Assembly: GCA_020740775.1 (NCBI GenBank)
Contig: JAHEWK010000006.1
Span: 1,302,001 to 1,366,000 of the forward strand
Reading direction: 5' to 3'
Source: Ilyonectria destructans
Taxonomy: Eukaryota; Ascomycota; Sordariomycetes; Hypocreales; Nectriaceae
DNA length: 64,000 nt
In this document: positions 53,589 through 64,000 of the stretch, piece by piece
Numbering within the stretch: position 1 is the first letter of the stretch
How the letters are laid out: every line of letters begins with the position of its first letter
Notes under the pieces: model-generated
What the model saw: only the letters and a program-made list of their open reading frames with translations
What the model was told of the DNA's origin: nothing
Databases searched by the model: none
Position numbers and translations under genes: made by a program

Positions 53589-54577
53589 CTAGTCCCATGG
53601 CCGCGGTGGCGGTGGACTAAGAGGAGGCAGATCGACGAAAGACAAGCTTTTCTCGTAGCCCGGCGTTTTAAGGACCTCTCTGGGGACATCTATAATAGGA
53701 GAGCCCTGGGCATATCTTACTACCAAATGGATTCTGTCGTCTTTCTCCTCTGTCCCGTTGCCAAGTAGTCGGCGACTCGAGGAGGCGTACGACCTTGGGC
53801 CCATAACCATAGGGGCTTTGGCAACACACAAAGCGAGGGTGTTGTCAATGCTGTCAGTCGTGGGTACAGTTACTAACTCGCTGATGTCGCGTTTGATCTT
53901 GGTCTGACTGGCCGAAAACCCGAATTTGGAGAAGCTCGACGGCAGAATGCTGCAGTCCGCGAAGTCGATCACGGTGACGTGATTATCTTCGTCGATCAAA
54001 AAGTTGCCAAGCCAAACGTCAGAGTAGCAAAAGACTATAGGCTCGCGCGAGAGGCTTTCGACGCGATGTTTCCGTTTCGTGATGACGAGCCACTGAAAAA
54101 GACGTCAGCAATGTAACCGGGATGGCGGTGCAGTTCGGAGAGGGCAAAAGCGATTCGGGAATAGATGAGATCCTTTCAAGCGGGGTCTCCGATACCCTTC
54201 AACCACTCGCCAGCGGTCTTGCCTGGAATGTATTCCATGAATGCATAGGACCTAATGCAATAGTTGACTTCAGATCCGTTTCTCCTTGGCAGCTCCATTT
54301 CGCAAGCGTAGAAGACGGCGGGCGCCTTGACTTGTGACTGGAGACCCCGCAGCTCTTTGTGCGCCATAGCTTGCGCCACGACCTCGTTCCATATAACAGA
54401 GCGGCCGTACTTGATCCAGAGAACAGGTGCTCCGGGAGGATAGGCGAGTCCCATGCTGTACCGTTCTGGATGCTCGACGGTGCAGAGTCGGAGCAGGTCA
54501 ACAGGACTGGGGATCTGAGTGCCGGGAGGACCAAGTAGCCCATGATACTCTCTAGTTAAGAATACCGGAGCCGACAT
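53589..54577 (-). pseudogene. Broken APH/choline-kinase-like phosphotransferase gene
   Basis: From the ATG at 54577 the minus strand codes for the N-lobe of a fungal aminoglycoside-phosphotransferase-family protein: PVLWIKYGRSVIWNEVVAQA, and FMEYIPGKTAGEWLKGI. It then meets TGA at 54176-54178. The same frame goes on with KDLIYSRIAFALSELHRHPG, then a run of five T (54096-54100) shifts the frame. The shifted frame continues with VFCYSDVWLGNFLIDEDN and VTVIDFADCSILPSSFSKFG to the stop at 53589. YSDVWLGN is the catalytic-loop equivalent, and IDFADC the DFG-like metal site. One nonsense codon plus one frameshift within an otherwise well-preserved sequence indicate recent loss. In intact relatives the substrate is usually unknown. 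Splicing cannot repair both breaks, since the only possible intron would be about 25 bp. Confidence 0.75.
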
Positions 54578-55785
54578 AGTGAATTCGGGGTTTTCAGAAC
54601 CAGTATGTGGGTGGATCGATGTACTCTCGGGCAGTATTGCGAAAGGCGTGTGTGAGTGTTTAGGAATTGATAAGGAACGAGGACAAAGGGGTGAAGGGAC
54701 AACCTGAAGCACGTGACGGATTTCAACAACACCAAGCTCTGATTCATTTACGAGTGGCTACCACTATGCAGATTCTCTAAAAGTCGTATTCGATTCTTGC
54801 ACTTCTTTCCTTTCTTTCCCCTACTCGTTGCCTCCTCGCCCTCTCGCCCGCTTCATTCCGCAACTTTCCACTCCCATTGTATCCCCTGATACGATCCCGT
54901 CCTTACCACTCCATTCTTACCACCCGTAATGTGGCATTTCGGGAGGCAGCCATCATTTGGTGCGAAAATTTGGTATAGATTGTACCTCGCGAATAATGTA
55001 AGTATAGCACATTTGCTTTCCCCTTGAGACTACTTGCTCTTTTTAAACTTGGGCGGGATGAGAGACAATTTAGAGTATTGCGATTCACATACAGCTACAA
55101 GCTCTTTCGTTGCCAAAGCCTAAGCTAAATTAATGTACCTGCCGTACGTGAAGTGAAAGGTAACATCCTTGGGCGAAAAAATAACACTACTACTAATTAA
55201 CCTACTGAATACATGAGTATTCTTAGCGGAGATATGTACCAAGACTTAGTCTTATTCAGATGTTATTTTTTATCTGCTATATCAGGTGTATTATCGGTGA
55301 TTATCTTTTCAGATCGGGACATGTGGTTATGTGTGGGAATAGCAATATTCTTAATTGAAAGGTTCCAAAGACTGCTGGGTGGACGTCACGCACGCTCCTA
55401 GGAGTTAGGTGCAGGTGGTGAAGGAATACTTCGTCCAAACAAACTTGTGCTTGCTGTGCATGTGGAAATACGGCCCTGTAATAAAATCCTGGATGTTTTT
55501 AGCTTCCTTTCTCCTTTATCAGAGATTCGCTCCCTAGAGTCTTGCCAACTATCCCAAGCTTGTTACTTGAGAGCAACGGCCCACCGTCGCCGGCCGGAGA
55601 AGCCACCCCACCCGCCGTAAACAGGCCGGACCATCCGGGCCCCCACCACGTGATGGCAGCCAGTCATTGGGTTGGCTGTTGCATCCTTACTCACAGGCGA
55701 TGCATCGCGACAGTTCATCCTGCTCTGCTCATCGACGCATTTCCACTAGAACATCTCCGATGCCTTTTTCAGTTGCCGCTGCAAC
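54578..55785. other. Intergenic, no gene recognised
   Basis: About 1.2 kb, partly AT-rich. GCACGTGAC occurs near 54708. A 62-codon ORF at 55213 has a hydrophobic stretch but no other support. Confidence 0.4.
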
Positions 55786-57018
55786 ATGCACCAGGAGATG
55801 CACGACTACGGGCAACCGGCTGCCGATCGCGATCGGGGTACAATGCATGACTCTGATGAGCCGTTGCCGAAGGATTTCCGCGCGTGGTCGTACACGGCCC
55901 TTAAATTGACGGTGCCGCTCGTCGTTGTCGGGGCTCTCTTCTTTCTTGGACCTCATATTGGTGTGGGTTTTAACACTGGTCCGCCAGATATGAAGTTCTC
56001 AAGCACTCTTAAGACCTGCGCCCCATTGGCGGCAGCCCTCAACATTACCTTTTACAAGAATGAGTCGTTAGCTCCGTCTCCGCTGCCTGCGTCGCATGCT
56101 GGCTCGGATGGAGAACAAATCATTGAACTATTCCAGACCCTTGGTCGTTCCACTGTGTGGAAAAGTGTCGCAAACATCAGCTTCGAGGGAGATACCTTCG
56201 AGCCTGAAGGTATGGTGCGCCTCAGCAACGATCGCTACGTGGTCAGTTGTGGAGAGTACACCGAGCACACCGAAAAGTATGGCGAGACCATCAATGGAAC
56301 AGATCGCACAGCGGGCCAAGGCTTCGCTCATTTAATGGTCTACAACGGCAAGGGAGAGCGCATCGCCGATGCAAGTATCACAAAAGAGGGCGAGAGCGAA
56401 TACCACAATGGAGGTCTTGACTACGACGGCGCATACATTTGGGGAACTGTCGGCCAATATCGTCCTAATAGCACGGCCTATGTCTACCGAGCCGACCCAA
56501 CTACTTTGGACCCAGAGCAGGTGCTTCAGTATGCCGACCATCTGGGAGGTATTGTGCACGATACTCGCCAGAACACCATCACGGTTCTCAATTGGGGTGG
56601 GCGCAATGCTACGACTTGGGACCTCGAGCGCGCCAAAACAGGCTGCGATGCGACGCCCAAACCGAACCACGTCGTTCGCAATCCAAGCTACTTTGTTGAC
56701 TACCAAGACTGCAAATGGCTTGGCCACAGCAAGTTTTACCATGGAAAGAGTGTCATGCTGTGTTCCGGAGTGGCCACCATTGGCGGCTACAACCTGGGCG
56801 GCATCGCGCTCGTCGATGTTGCGACCATGGTGCCGTTGGCCGAGGTCCCAATTGCGCTGGAAAGCGCCCTTGGAGTGAGGTTGACGCAGAATCCTGTTGA
56901 TGTCAGCGTCGAAGACGGCAAGTTGCGGTTATACTGGATGCCGGATCAACATAACAGCACCTTGTACATTTATGAAGCGCAGCCCGACAGCCCATTCCAG
57001 TACGGGGGAGGTCACTAA
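55786..57018 (+). CDS. Type II membrane protein with predicted beta-propeller, DUF6454-like
   Basis: A single exon of 410 residues. A 40-residue cytosolic tail precedes one membrane segment at about 42-60 (LTVPLVVVGALFFLGPHIGV). The remainder should lie outside or in the lumen, and has several N-glycosylation sites (NIT, NES, NGT, NST, NAT). The outer part shows repeated beta-strand-like units: FEPEGMVRLSNDRYVVSCGE, GLDYDGAYIWGTVGQYRPNS, LGGIVHDTRQNTITVLNWGG and CKWLGHSKFYHGKSVMLCSG. This is the form of a propeller-like lipoprotein family named DUF6454 as far as I recall. No catalytic residues are recognised. The function is unknown. The first ATG of the open frame is used; another lies 12 bases later (M5). 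CACGTG occurs about 135 bp upstream. Confidence 0.75.
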   Translation: MHQEMHDYGQPAADRDRGTMHDSDEPLPKDFRAWSYTALKLTVPLVVVGALFFLGPHIGVGFNTGPPDMKFSSTLKTCAPLAAALNITFYKNESLAPSPLPASHAGSDGEQIIELFQTLGRSTVWKSVANISFEGDTFEPEGMVRLSNDRYVVSCGEYTEHTEKYGETINGTDRTAGQGFAHLMVYNGKGERIADASITKEGESEYHNGGLDYDGAYIWGTVGQYRPNSTAYVYRADPTTLDPEQVLQYADHLGGIVHDTRQNTITVLNWGGRNATTWDLERAKTGCDATPKPNHVVRNPSYFVDYQDCKWLGHSKFYHGKSVMLCSGVATIGGYNLGGIALVDVATMVPLAEVPIALESALGVRLTQNPVDVSVEDGKLRLYWMPDQHNSTLYIYEAQPDSPFQYGGGH

Positions 57019-57371
57019 GGCATTTTCTAAGGCATGATATCCCTATCTATAAAAGGAGGGGAAATAATTACAAGCTCCAGCTCGGATAAACATACGCACC
57101 GTTTCTCCCTAGTCCCGCGTTTGTGGTGTCAGCAAATAGTGGCAGCCTGTTGTCATGTTAACTCACGTCCAGCCGCGACGCCTCGACCCACTTAGCAAGA
57201 AGCCATCACAGGCAGCCCAATTTGGGAATTTCGGTGCCTTGGAGCTGAGAAACCGTCTTAATCACAACATCTGCCCAAAGTTTCATTACCGGGGAAGCTC
57301 TCATCAAGGGTCGTTTTCGTACCAAGCACAGCATCATCAGTTATCGACCAGACAGCAGTAGCACCTTTGTT
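57019..57371. other. Intergenic region
   Basis: About 350 bp between two genes on the same strand; holds the leader of the 2EXR gene. No gene is seen. Confidence 0.4.
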
Positions 57372-58319
57372 ATGATGGATCCAAAGCCAAGCAGCTCGCC
57401 GGAGACAAAGTCGCTCGAGCTGAGCGACCTTCCTCTCGAAATCCGCGAACTCATCTGGGAGTTTGCTCTACCACATCGTCGCGTCTTTCACGTCAACGGC
57501 ATGTCCCGGCAGCGACGTTTTATAAATCCAGACCCACGATGCCTGTACTTCAACTTCCACATCGGCCATTCTCCTCCAGTCTGCTTGCGCGTGTGCTCAG
57601 AAGCTCGCGCTGTTGCCCTCCGTAAGGGCTTCTTTTTCGAGTCTCGTGACGACCACCCTGGCTATTGGTTCAACCCGGACATCGACATCCTCTACTTGGA
57701 CCGCAATCAGCGCACCTTACTTCATTCGAAACCAAATCAACCGCGCATGAAGATATCCGGCTGGGACCGCGTGCTCAACGTCGGTCTTGAATGGCGTGCC
57801 TTCTTTCGAGACATCCCGCGCCCATCCCAGGATGAAACGATTAGCAGCTACTGGAGAGCGGCTATAGACCCGCTGTACGCGTACATGCCGCGGATGAAGA
57901 CGGTCAATTACATCCTCCCAGAAGCTCGGTACAAGGGAGGGATCACTTGGGGACGCGAACCGTATGGAGCACAGAAATTCGAAGCGGAGCTGTCACCGCT
58001 CCCGGAGGATACCCCGATCCCATGGGAGACGCACCGGAATCTAGGCACGCCACCATCACGGGCCCAGATACTGGCGGAAATCCAAGGGAGGCCAATACAT
58101 GCGGCTTCCCTCCTACCATGGGCGGAAGTTAAGAGAGACATTGAGAGGGGGTTTGAGGAAGGAGATGATGTGGGCGGTACAGAAGCAGAGCCAGCGCGGG
58201 AGGGAAAGCCATCTGATACCCGGGTCGACTATCCGCCTCGCATTGTGGGGTGGTCCCTGGTGCGAGTGGGAGCATCATTCGACCAGGAGAACCCAGCGTA
58301 CTTGACATCCCCAGTTTAG
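57372..58319 (+). CDS. 2EXR domain (F-box-like) protein
   Basis: A single exon of 315 residues. The N-terminus has the 2EXR hallmark SLELSDLPLEIRELIWEFAL at about residues 14-33, followed by PPVCLRVCSEARAVALRKGF and WFNPDIDILYLDRNQ. This family, F-box-like in its first helices, is greatly expanded in filamentous ascomycetes and has no known biochemical role; adaptor function in protein turnover is a guess. The C-terminal 90 residues are polar and unconserved, with an acidic patch (EEGDDVGGTEAE). No signal peptide or membrane helix. Two adjacent ATGs open the frame, and the first is used. Confidence 0.82.
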   Translation: MMDPKPSSSPETKSLELSDLPLEIRELIWEFALPHRRVFHVNGMSRQRRFINPDPRCLYFNFHIGHSPPVCLRVCSEARAVALRKGFFFESRDDHPGYWFNPDIDILYLDRNQRTLLHSKPNQPRMKISGWDRVLNVGLEWRAFFRDIPRPSQDETISSYWRAAIDPLYAYMPRMKTVNYILPEARYKGGITWGREPYGAQKFEAELSPLPEDTPIPWETHRNLGTPPSRAQILAEIQGRPIHAASLLPWAEVKRDIERGFEEGDDVGGTEAEPAREGKPSDTRVDYPPRIVGWSLVRVGASFDQENPAYLTSPV

Positions 58320-58618
58320 ACTATCTACCGCTCCTTGCATTCTACTCCTGCGCTCATATATTGCGGCATATCTCGAACATGTGTGGTCTGTTAGAATATC
58401 CATCTGCAAATGGGGAATCAATCAACATCAATTTGTCAAAGCTACATGTATACCAAACACCCCACGCTCCGCGTACCAGCAACACAATTCTGTCAGAATT
58501 TCAACACCGTATACCCATTGCCCGTACATTCATCCGTTTTGTGTCAAGCATTGTCCCAAACACCACCGAACCATTCTCGGTTCCCAAGACACGCTGATTG
58601 AGACCCCAAAGAAAACGA

Positions 58619-59098
58619 CTAAGCTTCACGAGTGACGTGGACAACCTCGATGTTGTTGCCCAGAGGGTCGAGAACAAATGCTCCGTAGTAACCCGGCATG
58701 TACTCCTTGCGGAGTCCGGGCTTTCCATTGTCAGTGGCGCCAGCCTTGCTACTCGGGAGTCAGCATCGTTCTTGGAACACCATCTCGGACAGGGACTCGA
58801 CCTACATGGCAGCCTCATACCACTCAGCAACGTGCTCCTGGTTCTTACCGGGGAAGGCAACGTGCACGGGAGCCACACGCTCCTTCAAGTCACCGCTGTA
58901 CTTCTGCAGGCCGTCAGTGCAGCCGCCGCCGAGCCAGAAGTCGATATTAGATCCCTTGGTGCCGAAGCCGCAGTACGAGTGAGGCTCATGGGCCTCGACC
59001 ACGAGTTCGTAGCCGAGGGGTTTGAGGATGGCCTTGTAGAAGTCTCGCATCTCGGTGAAGTGGTCACCGACCGGGAGTGAAATGTGAGAAAAAGGCAT
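58619..59098 (-). CDS. Glyoxalase/bleomycin-resistance fold protein
   Basis: Exons 59098-58806 and 58748-58619, with a 57 bp intron, give 140 residues. The single VOC-type domain starts with HISLPVGDHFTEMRDFYKAI, contains CGFGTKGSNIDFWLGGG and VAPVHVAFPGKNQEHVAEWY, and after the intron has GATDNGKPGLRKEYMPGYYG and AFVLDPLGNNIEVVHVTRE. His6, and Glu133 in NNIEVV, are at the usual metal-ligand places. Proteins of this family catalyse isomerisation, epoxide opening or dioxygenation, or bind toxic compounds; the substrate cannot be told. Without the second exon the fold would lack its last strands. The upstream in-frame extension from 59161 is not conserved, so the Met at 59098 is used. Confidence 0.88.
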
Positions 59099-61720
59099 GA
59101 TGGATAGAGGATTGAGGGGTGTAAGATTGATGAGAGAGTTCGAATTGTCTTGAAATGTCAAAGTAAGTTGAGGGAGTTGGGATCGACTGTCCCTTAAGTA
59201 TTAAGTACCCCTCTCTCGTAGAAGCTGATACTTCGAGTTCAACTCAAACATAGCCTATCCCGTCCGGCCATCGCCGCCACCACAGAGACCTTCCCCTCAT
59301 CGACCTGCAAGGCTTACAGGCCGACGGCCCGGACATTTCTAATGTCCGATCCAACTGCACGTGGGTTCGTGCCAGACTCGCGCTTCAATGGTTCAGGGCC
59401 GGGGGTTGCAACACGCGCATGAGTCACGCCGCCAATTCAGTTCTGAGAATCGCCTGGATTCATACTGGAATATATTGTTGGCGGCCAGGTTGGGAATCCT
59501 TAGCTGTCCCAGGGCTACTGTTCTGGTGCTGTAATGGCGTCACAGCGTGAGATGCCCACAAATAAGCGCTGCATCGTGGCGGGTTTAGCCGGCATTAGCC
59601 TCCCCGTAGGCTCGCCATTCATTGATTCACGCTGTAACAAGCCAAACATGAGCCTTGCCATTCACGAATTCATGCCGTGACAAGTTCAAACACCGACTTC
59701 CGGCATCCTGCATCTGATATAAAAAATGCTGCCGATTATCCGCTTCTGAAGGGAAATACGAAAAAAAGGCCAGCCGAAACTGTCCGTATCGCATAAATGA
59801 AATCTCCGTGCCGATACTGACGGGCTTCATCCATTCTCCAACTCTCGCCTTCAGTTTTGCCTCCTTCATCTACACATCTTTCGCCTGCGATTTTCAGCTC
59901 GGGGCATGTCTACTCATGGTAGCACATCGCCCAAAGTGCAGCAATTGAGGCAATCGTCGACACCTTACTGATATATAAATGCAGGATGCTCCCATGCGTC
60001 GTTGGTGTCGTTGATGTCGTTCTTCCTCTCATGTTACGCAAACTCCGATGCTGCCGACATCTCGGTAAGCATTTTTAGCCTTAGACGTCAGCATCCTGGG
60101 CTGGAGAATCAAGGCGATATAAGGTATCTGACGCTCATCTTGCGTACGTCTCATGAACGCTGAAAATGGAAGAAATTTTCAACTAGTTGGACATGGCAAT
60201 GCCATCGATTTCTGGCCCCCTACACCACTTGGCAACGGATATTCTAAGCACTTGTAGGACCTTACCTTCGCTAGGGATGGGGGCCTCGGACATGCATTTT
60301 AATGCCAAGGTTACGTTGATGACCTTTTTATGACGACGAGTATGTATGTCTCGGGCGACCAGGGAGTGTTCAGCTCGTATGCAGGTTTGGCAGGCATCCA
60401 ATCTCATTCATTCTCCAACACCAAATGCATCCCCCAATGTCATATGCATATTCGGCTTACTTCCCTGGCCGAAGATCATCATCTTGTGTCGCTTCCCATT
60501 CAAATTGACTGGTCTGTAGTCTTAGCAAATCCTCCTTGCGCCTTTCGGCCTTGCGAGGCGTCGGAACTGATGCTCTTGTCCCTCCCTCCATTCGCGGCCC
60601 GAACGGCAATCCGGAATTGCATATGGGGTGGCACGAGAGGGCTTCAGTTGGATTCACCCAGAATACCATGCCAGAAATAGTTGCATCCTTCCATCGCGTG
60701 GCAGAACGACGTCCAATCCTGCGTCAAGCCATGGCGGTGCTTTTGATGGGATCCATTCCTACGCCACCTACCCAACACATGAACAAGATTCCTCCGCCAG
60801 CTTCCCAGTTTGCTGGCTGATTTAGTTATCTCACACTTCTTTTTGCGGGTTGGTTCCGTTTACGGGGCAATGTCGGACACATTATCATCGCTGACACAAT
60901 GTTTCATGCCTGTCTAACGCACGTACTAGCCCGCATTAACTCGCCCTGCCATTGGAGATCTAGAGCTTTCATCCCAATTTCCCAATGTCTCTTTTAACGT
61001 TAGAACTCTTTCAAAGCTAGTACCAACAAACCCAGTGTCTTGGAAAGTCCCCGTGATCAATCTTATGCTGTCTAATTAGTGACAACGCACAAAACGCCTC
61101 TTCTGGGGGCCAAGTCAGATCTAAGGAGTCTAAAAACATGCATGCAACACATATCCGGTGAGGCGCCTGACATACATATATGCTGGCTCACCTCAGCCAC
61201 CATGTAACCCCCAAAGCTACCCAATCGGTTTCTCGCAAAGATTGTTGCTGAGGCTGGGTGATCACCAACGACCTCAGCGCGAAGTCCTAGCGCTGACGAT
61301 TTCACGAGGTAAGACAGGGCTCTGTCCAATTGGCAAATTTCCACTGCCCCATCAGGAAACTCCATACGCAATAGATGCCACTGCCTACTATGGCAGCGAT
61401 TATCTAGCTTCATTTCGGATGGCGTTGGCTGACTCCTTGTAGATGATGCATGTGTCCTGCAAGGTTGGGGTGCGTGGCAACCACTGAGCGAGCTTCGCAT
61501 GCAGCTAACAGGAAAGGGTATATCAATAGGAAACAGATGTGCCACGAACAAGGCAGATCGCGATGTGCAGGATATATCATCTAGCCCAATGTCTCAATTT
61601 TTACGAGTTCGCCATGCCGGTGAGGAAAGCCAAGGAAGCCCTCAAATGGTGCCGTAACACGTTCAACTTACTTGACTATCATCTTCTTCACTAGTTGTTT
61701 ATCTTAGCATCTCATTCAAG
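59099..61720. other. Long intergenic region, no gene recognised
   Basis: About 2.6 kb between the glyoxalase-fold gene and the laccase. GCACGTGGG at 59357-59365 lies about 260 bp upstream of the glyoxalase start and is a further E-box of the Pho4 form. ORFs up to 159 codons lack motifs. Confidence 0.4.
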
Positions 61721-63667
61721 ATGATTTACTCGTTCCAGTGCCTCTTGTTTTCCCTCCTTCTTCTCGGACCGGTGGCTGAAGCCTCTCGTCCAGGAAAAGG
61801 CGGGCATTCAGGGAAGAAATATTACCCTGGGCAGACTAAGGAGTACGACTTGAGCATTACTTGGGAGGAACATGCCCCGGATGGCTTCTCAAGGCAGATG
61901 CTGTTGGTCAATGGCAATTCACCAGGGCCGGTCTTAGAGGTCGATCAAGATGATTGGGTCGTTGTCAATGTTTACAACCATTCCCCCTACAACACGACAA
62001 TGCACTTCCATGGTACGCCATTGAGGCCCCCCTCCTACGCCCTCCATCCCTAACCACAACAGGTATCGAGATGATGGGAACGCCGTGGTCGGATGGAGTT
62101 CCTGGTGTCAGTCAACAGCCCATCGAGCCCGAGTGCAGCTTCACGTACAAGTTTAAGGCGACCCAGTACGGCAGCTACTGGTATCACGCGCATTACAGAG
62201 GCCAGATCGAAGACGGTTTATACGGTCCCATTGTCATCCACCCACGCCGAGGGGACCCAAAGCCGTTCAATCTCATTTCGGACGATATCGACACAGTACA
62301 CGCCATGATGGAGGCCGAGCACAACGTCGTACCCCTCGTCATTGCCGACTTCGTCCACCTCACTTCTGATGCTAAGTGGGACATGACTCTTGCCGCAATG
62401 GTTGAGGATTCATGCTACGACTCCATCCTCTTCAACGGCAAGGGGAGCGTGCAGTGTCTCCCAGCGGATGAGATTGCTGCGCTTGTCAATGAAGCTCAAA
62501 AGACTCTCTTAGGAATAGTACCTGGCTCTACCATGACTGATAAAGCGTATGTTACCATCTATCAGGAGACTCCATAAACTAACCTTAGTCAGGTGTCTTC
62601 CTGCTTCGGTACTGATAGGACTTACGGGAGGTCAGGGCAACGAGAGTGCCTTACTCCCGGGCACCTTTTCCGGCTGTGAGGAAACTGAGGGTCAGGTTGA
62701 GGTGATCAGGCCATCATGCGAGGACGATGAGTGGATCGCCATCGACATCGTCGGGGGTATCAACTTCGCCACCGGGGTTGTCTCGATCGACGAGCACGAC
62801 ATGTGGGTATACGCTATGGACGGATCCTACATTGAGCCTCAGAAAGTCCAGGCAATTGTCCTTACCAATGGCGACAGATACTCTGTGATGGTGAAGCTGG
62901 ACAGGCCAGGAGACTTCAAGATCCGGTTTAATGCCGTCAGTGCGCCTCAAATGATATCTGGCCACGCAATTCTATCGGTTGGGGGCGCGAGCGGATATGA
63001 AGAATCCGACCCGTACGTCAATTTCGTGGGGGTGCCGCTGACAAAGGACGTTGTGTTCTTTGACCAGAATATTGCGCATCCATACCCGCCTGATCCCATC
63101 CCCGCGAGTGCGGATGCCTTGTTCCATCTGACCATGAAGGTTGACGGGGCTTCGTACCTCTGGGCATTGAACAGCTCGCGACTGATGCCAATCGACCTCG
63201 ACGCCCGCGAGCCGGTACTCTTCCACCCTGATCCTCATGAACACAACAATGTCACTCTGTCAACAAAGTTCAACTCCTGGGTCGACCTCGTATTCTTCGC
63301 TTCCGTTTTCCCGCAGCCTCCACATCCGATTCACAAGCACGGCACAAAGATGTACCAGATTGGTTCTGGGGTAGGCCCATTCAAGTGGGACTCAGTCGAC
63401 GAGGCCATCAAGGAGATCCCCGACCAGTTCAATCTGGTGAACCCTCCCCGGAGAGACGCCTTTACTTCGCTCCCTGCCAACGACAATGTGACTTGGGTGG
63501 TGGTTAGGTATCATGCCAGTAACCCCGGCGCTTGGCTTCTGCACTGTCATATTAACAACCATATGCTGGGAGGCATGATGATGGTGATTCAGGACGGGGT
63601 GGACAATTGGCCCGTGATTCCTGAGGAATATAAAGATGGGAGACATGGGCAAGGGCATCATTGGTAA
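61721..63667 (+). CDS. Secreted multicopper oxidase (laccase-like)
   Basis: Exons 61721-62012, 62063-62546 and 62593-63667 (introns 50 and 46 bp) give 616 residues. Residues 1-22 are a signal peptide (SFQCLLFSLLLLGPVAEA). All four copper motifs are present: HFHG (residues 95-98, completed across intron 1, giving HFHGIEMMGTPWSDGVPG), YWYHAHYRGQ, HPIHKHG and HCHINNHMLGGMM. The residue at the type 1 axial place appears to be Met. The three cupredoxin domains are complete, and the length is normal for ascomycete laccases. Laccases oxidise phenols with oxygen; pigment polymerisation, detoxification and iron oxidation are all known roles. The second intron is 46 bp and contains in-frame stops, so it must be removed. 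No pigment synthase is visible in the window, but the gene is close to the right edge. Confidence 0.92.
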
Positions 63668-64000
63668 ATATCCTTGAGAGCTATGAGCAACCAGATTGTG
63701 CGAATTTGCGACTCAATGGCCGGATTGTTAAATCATATATATCATGTGTAATACATCCCTTTCTTCTTCGCCATGGTTAATAGCTGTGAGATATTTCCTT
63801 CAGTAGCGATGAGATTGTAAGATAGACGAAGAGTAGGGTTGGAATGTGTCAAAGAATAATTTAACTGAGAGCAACGACACTTTTTTGGTGTGGGAAATAC
63901 TGCTGTGAGTCCTTGCGCAGGTAGAAATAGAAGTTTAGGGTCAGCAACGAGGTGCTATCGAAGCGAGGGGCTCACATACGAAGGTGCCGCAGTAGTATAT
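63668..64000. other. 3' region of the laccase gene
   Basis: AT-rich sequence with several ATAT-like words that can serve as fungal 3' processing signals. No gene is seen up to the window edge. Confidence 0.4.

Noticed and set aside
55213..55401. 62-codon ORF with a hydrophobic stretch
   Set aside because: AT-rich DNA often gives such stretches; no other support.
55640..55660. CACGTG upstream of the type II membrane protein as a Pho4 site
   Set aside because: A single CACGTG is expected about every 4 kb by chance, and its flanks do not match the preferred form.
61072..61551. 159-codon minus-strand ORF upstream of the laccase
   Set aside because: No domain, mixed composition, and an overlapping ORF on the other strand.

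Overview
The window is nuclear DNA of a filamentous ascomycete. Short 49-84 bp GT-AG introns, protein families typical of Pezizomycotina (fungal MDR reductase, 2EXR, OTT_1508-like deaminase, GH10 xylanase with a CBM1, laccase) and broad intergenic spaces point to Sordariomycetes, perhaps Hypocreales; the species cannot be told. I reconstruct 22 intact multi- or single-exon genes, one gene interrupted by a stop, two clear pseudogenes, one tRNA and a few weak coding candidates. Exon joins were worked out by hand from reading frame and GT-AG sites; every joined CDS has a length divisible by three.

Left third (1-23.6 kb): a decayed phosphoserine aminotransferase at the edge, an MDR-type reductase, a divergent pair of small Cys-rich ORFs, a siderophore-type acyltransferase, the mitochondrial calcium uniporter, a possible tail-anchored small protein, mevalonate diphosphate decarboxylase, an RUS/DUF647 membrane protein, cytochrome c heme lyase, the CLN3/battenin orthologue and a Golgi-type glycosyltransferase. 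These are mostly housekeeping genes separated by 1-3 kb of apparently non-coding DNA.

Middle (23.6-49 kb): an MFS transporter, a secreted inorganic pyrophosphatase, an intron-containing tRNA-Ser(CGA), a BTB protein, a secreted GH10 xylanase, a PiT-type phosphate permease, a succinate dehydrogenase assembly factor (SDHAF4), an Rxt3-domain subunit of the Rpd3L histone deacetylase complex and an NMNAT-like nucleotidyltransferase. The pyrophosphatase and the phosphate permease, about 9 kb apart, both carry Pho4/NUC-1-type sequences upstream, suggesting shared control by phosphate starvation.

Right part (49-64 kb) looks more accessory: a zinc-finger gene with an in-frame stop, divergent from a fungal deaminase-domain gene; an orphan coding-like fragment; a broken APH/choline-kinase-like gene; a type II membrane protein of unknown function; a 2EXR protein; a glyoxalase-fold protein; and a secreted multicopper oxidase at the edge. 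Intact novelty candidates sit here next to genes in decay. No rRNA, CRISPR, intact transposon or clear biosynthetic cluster was seen.
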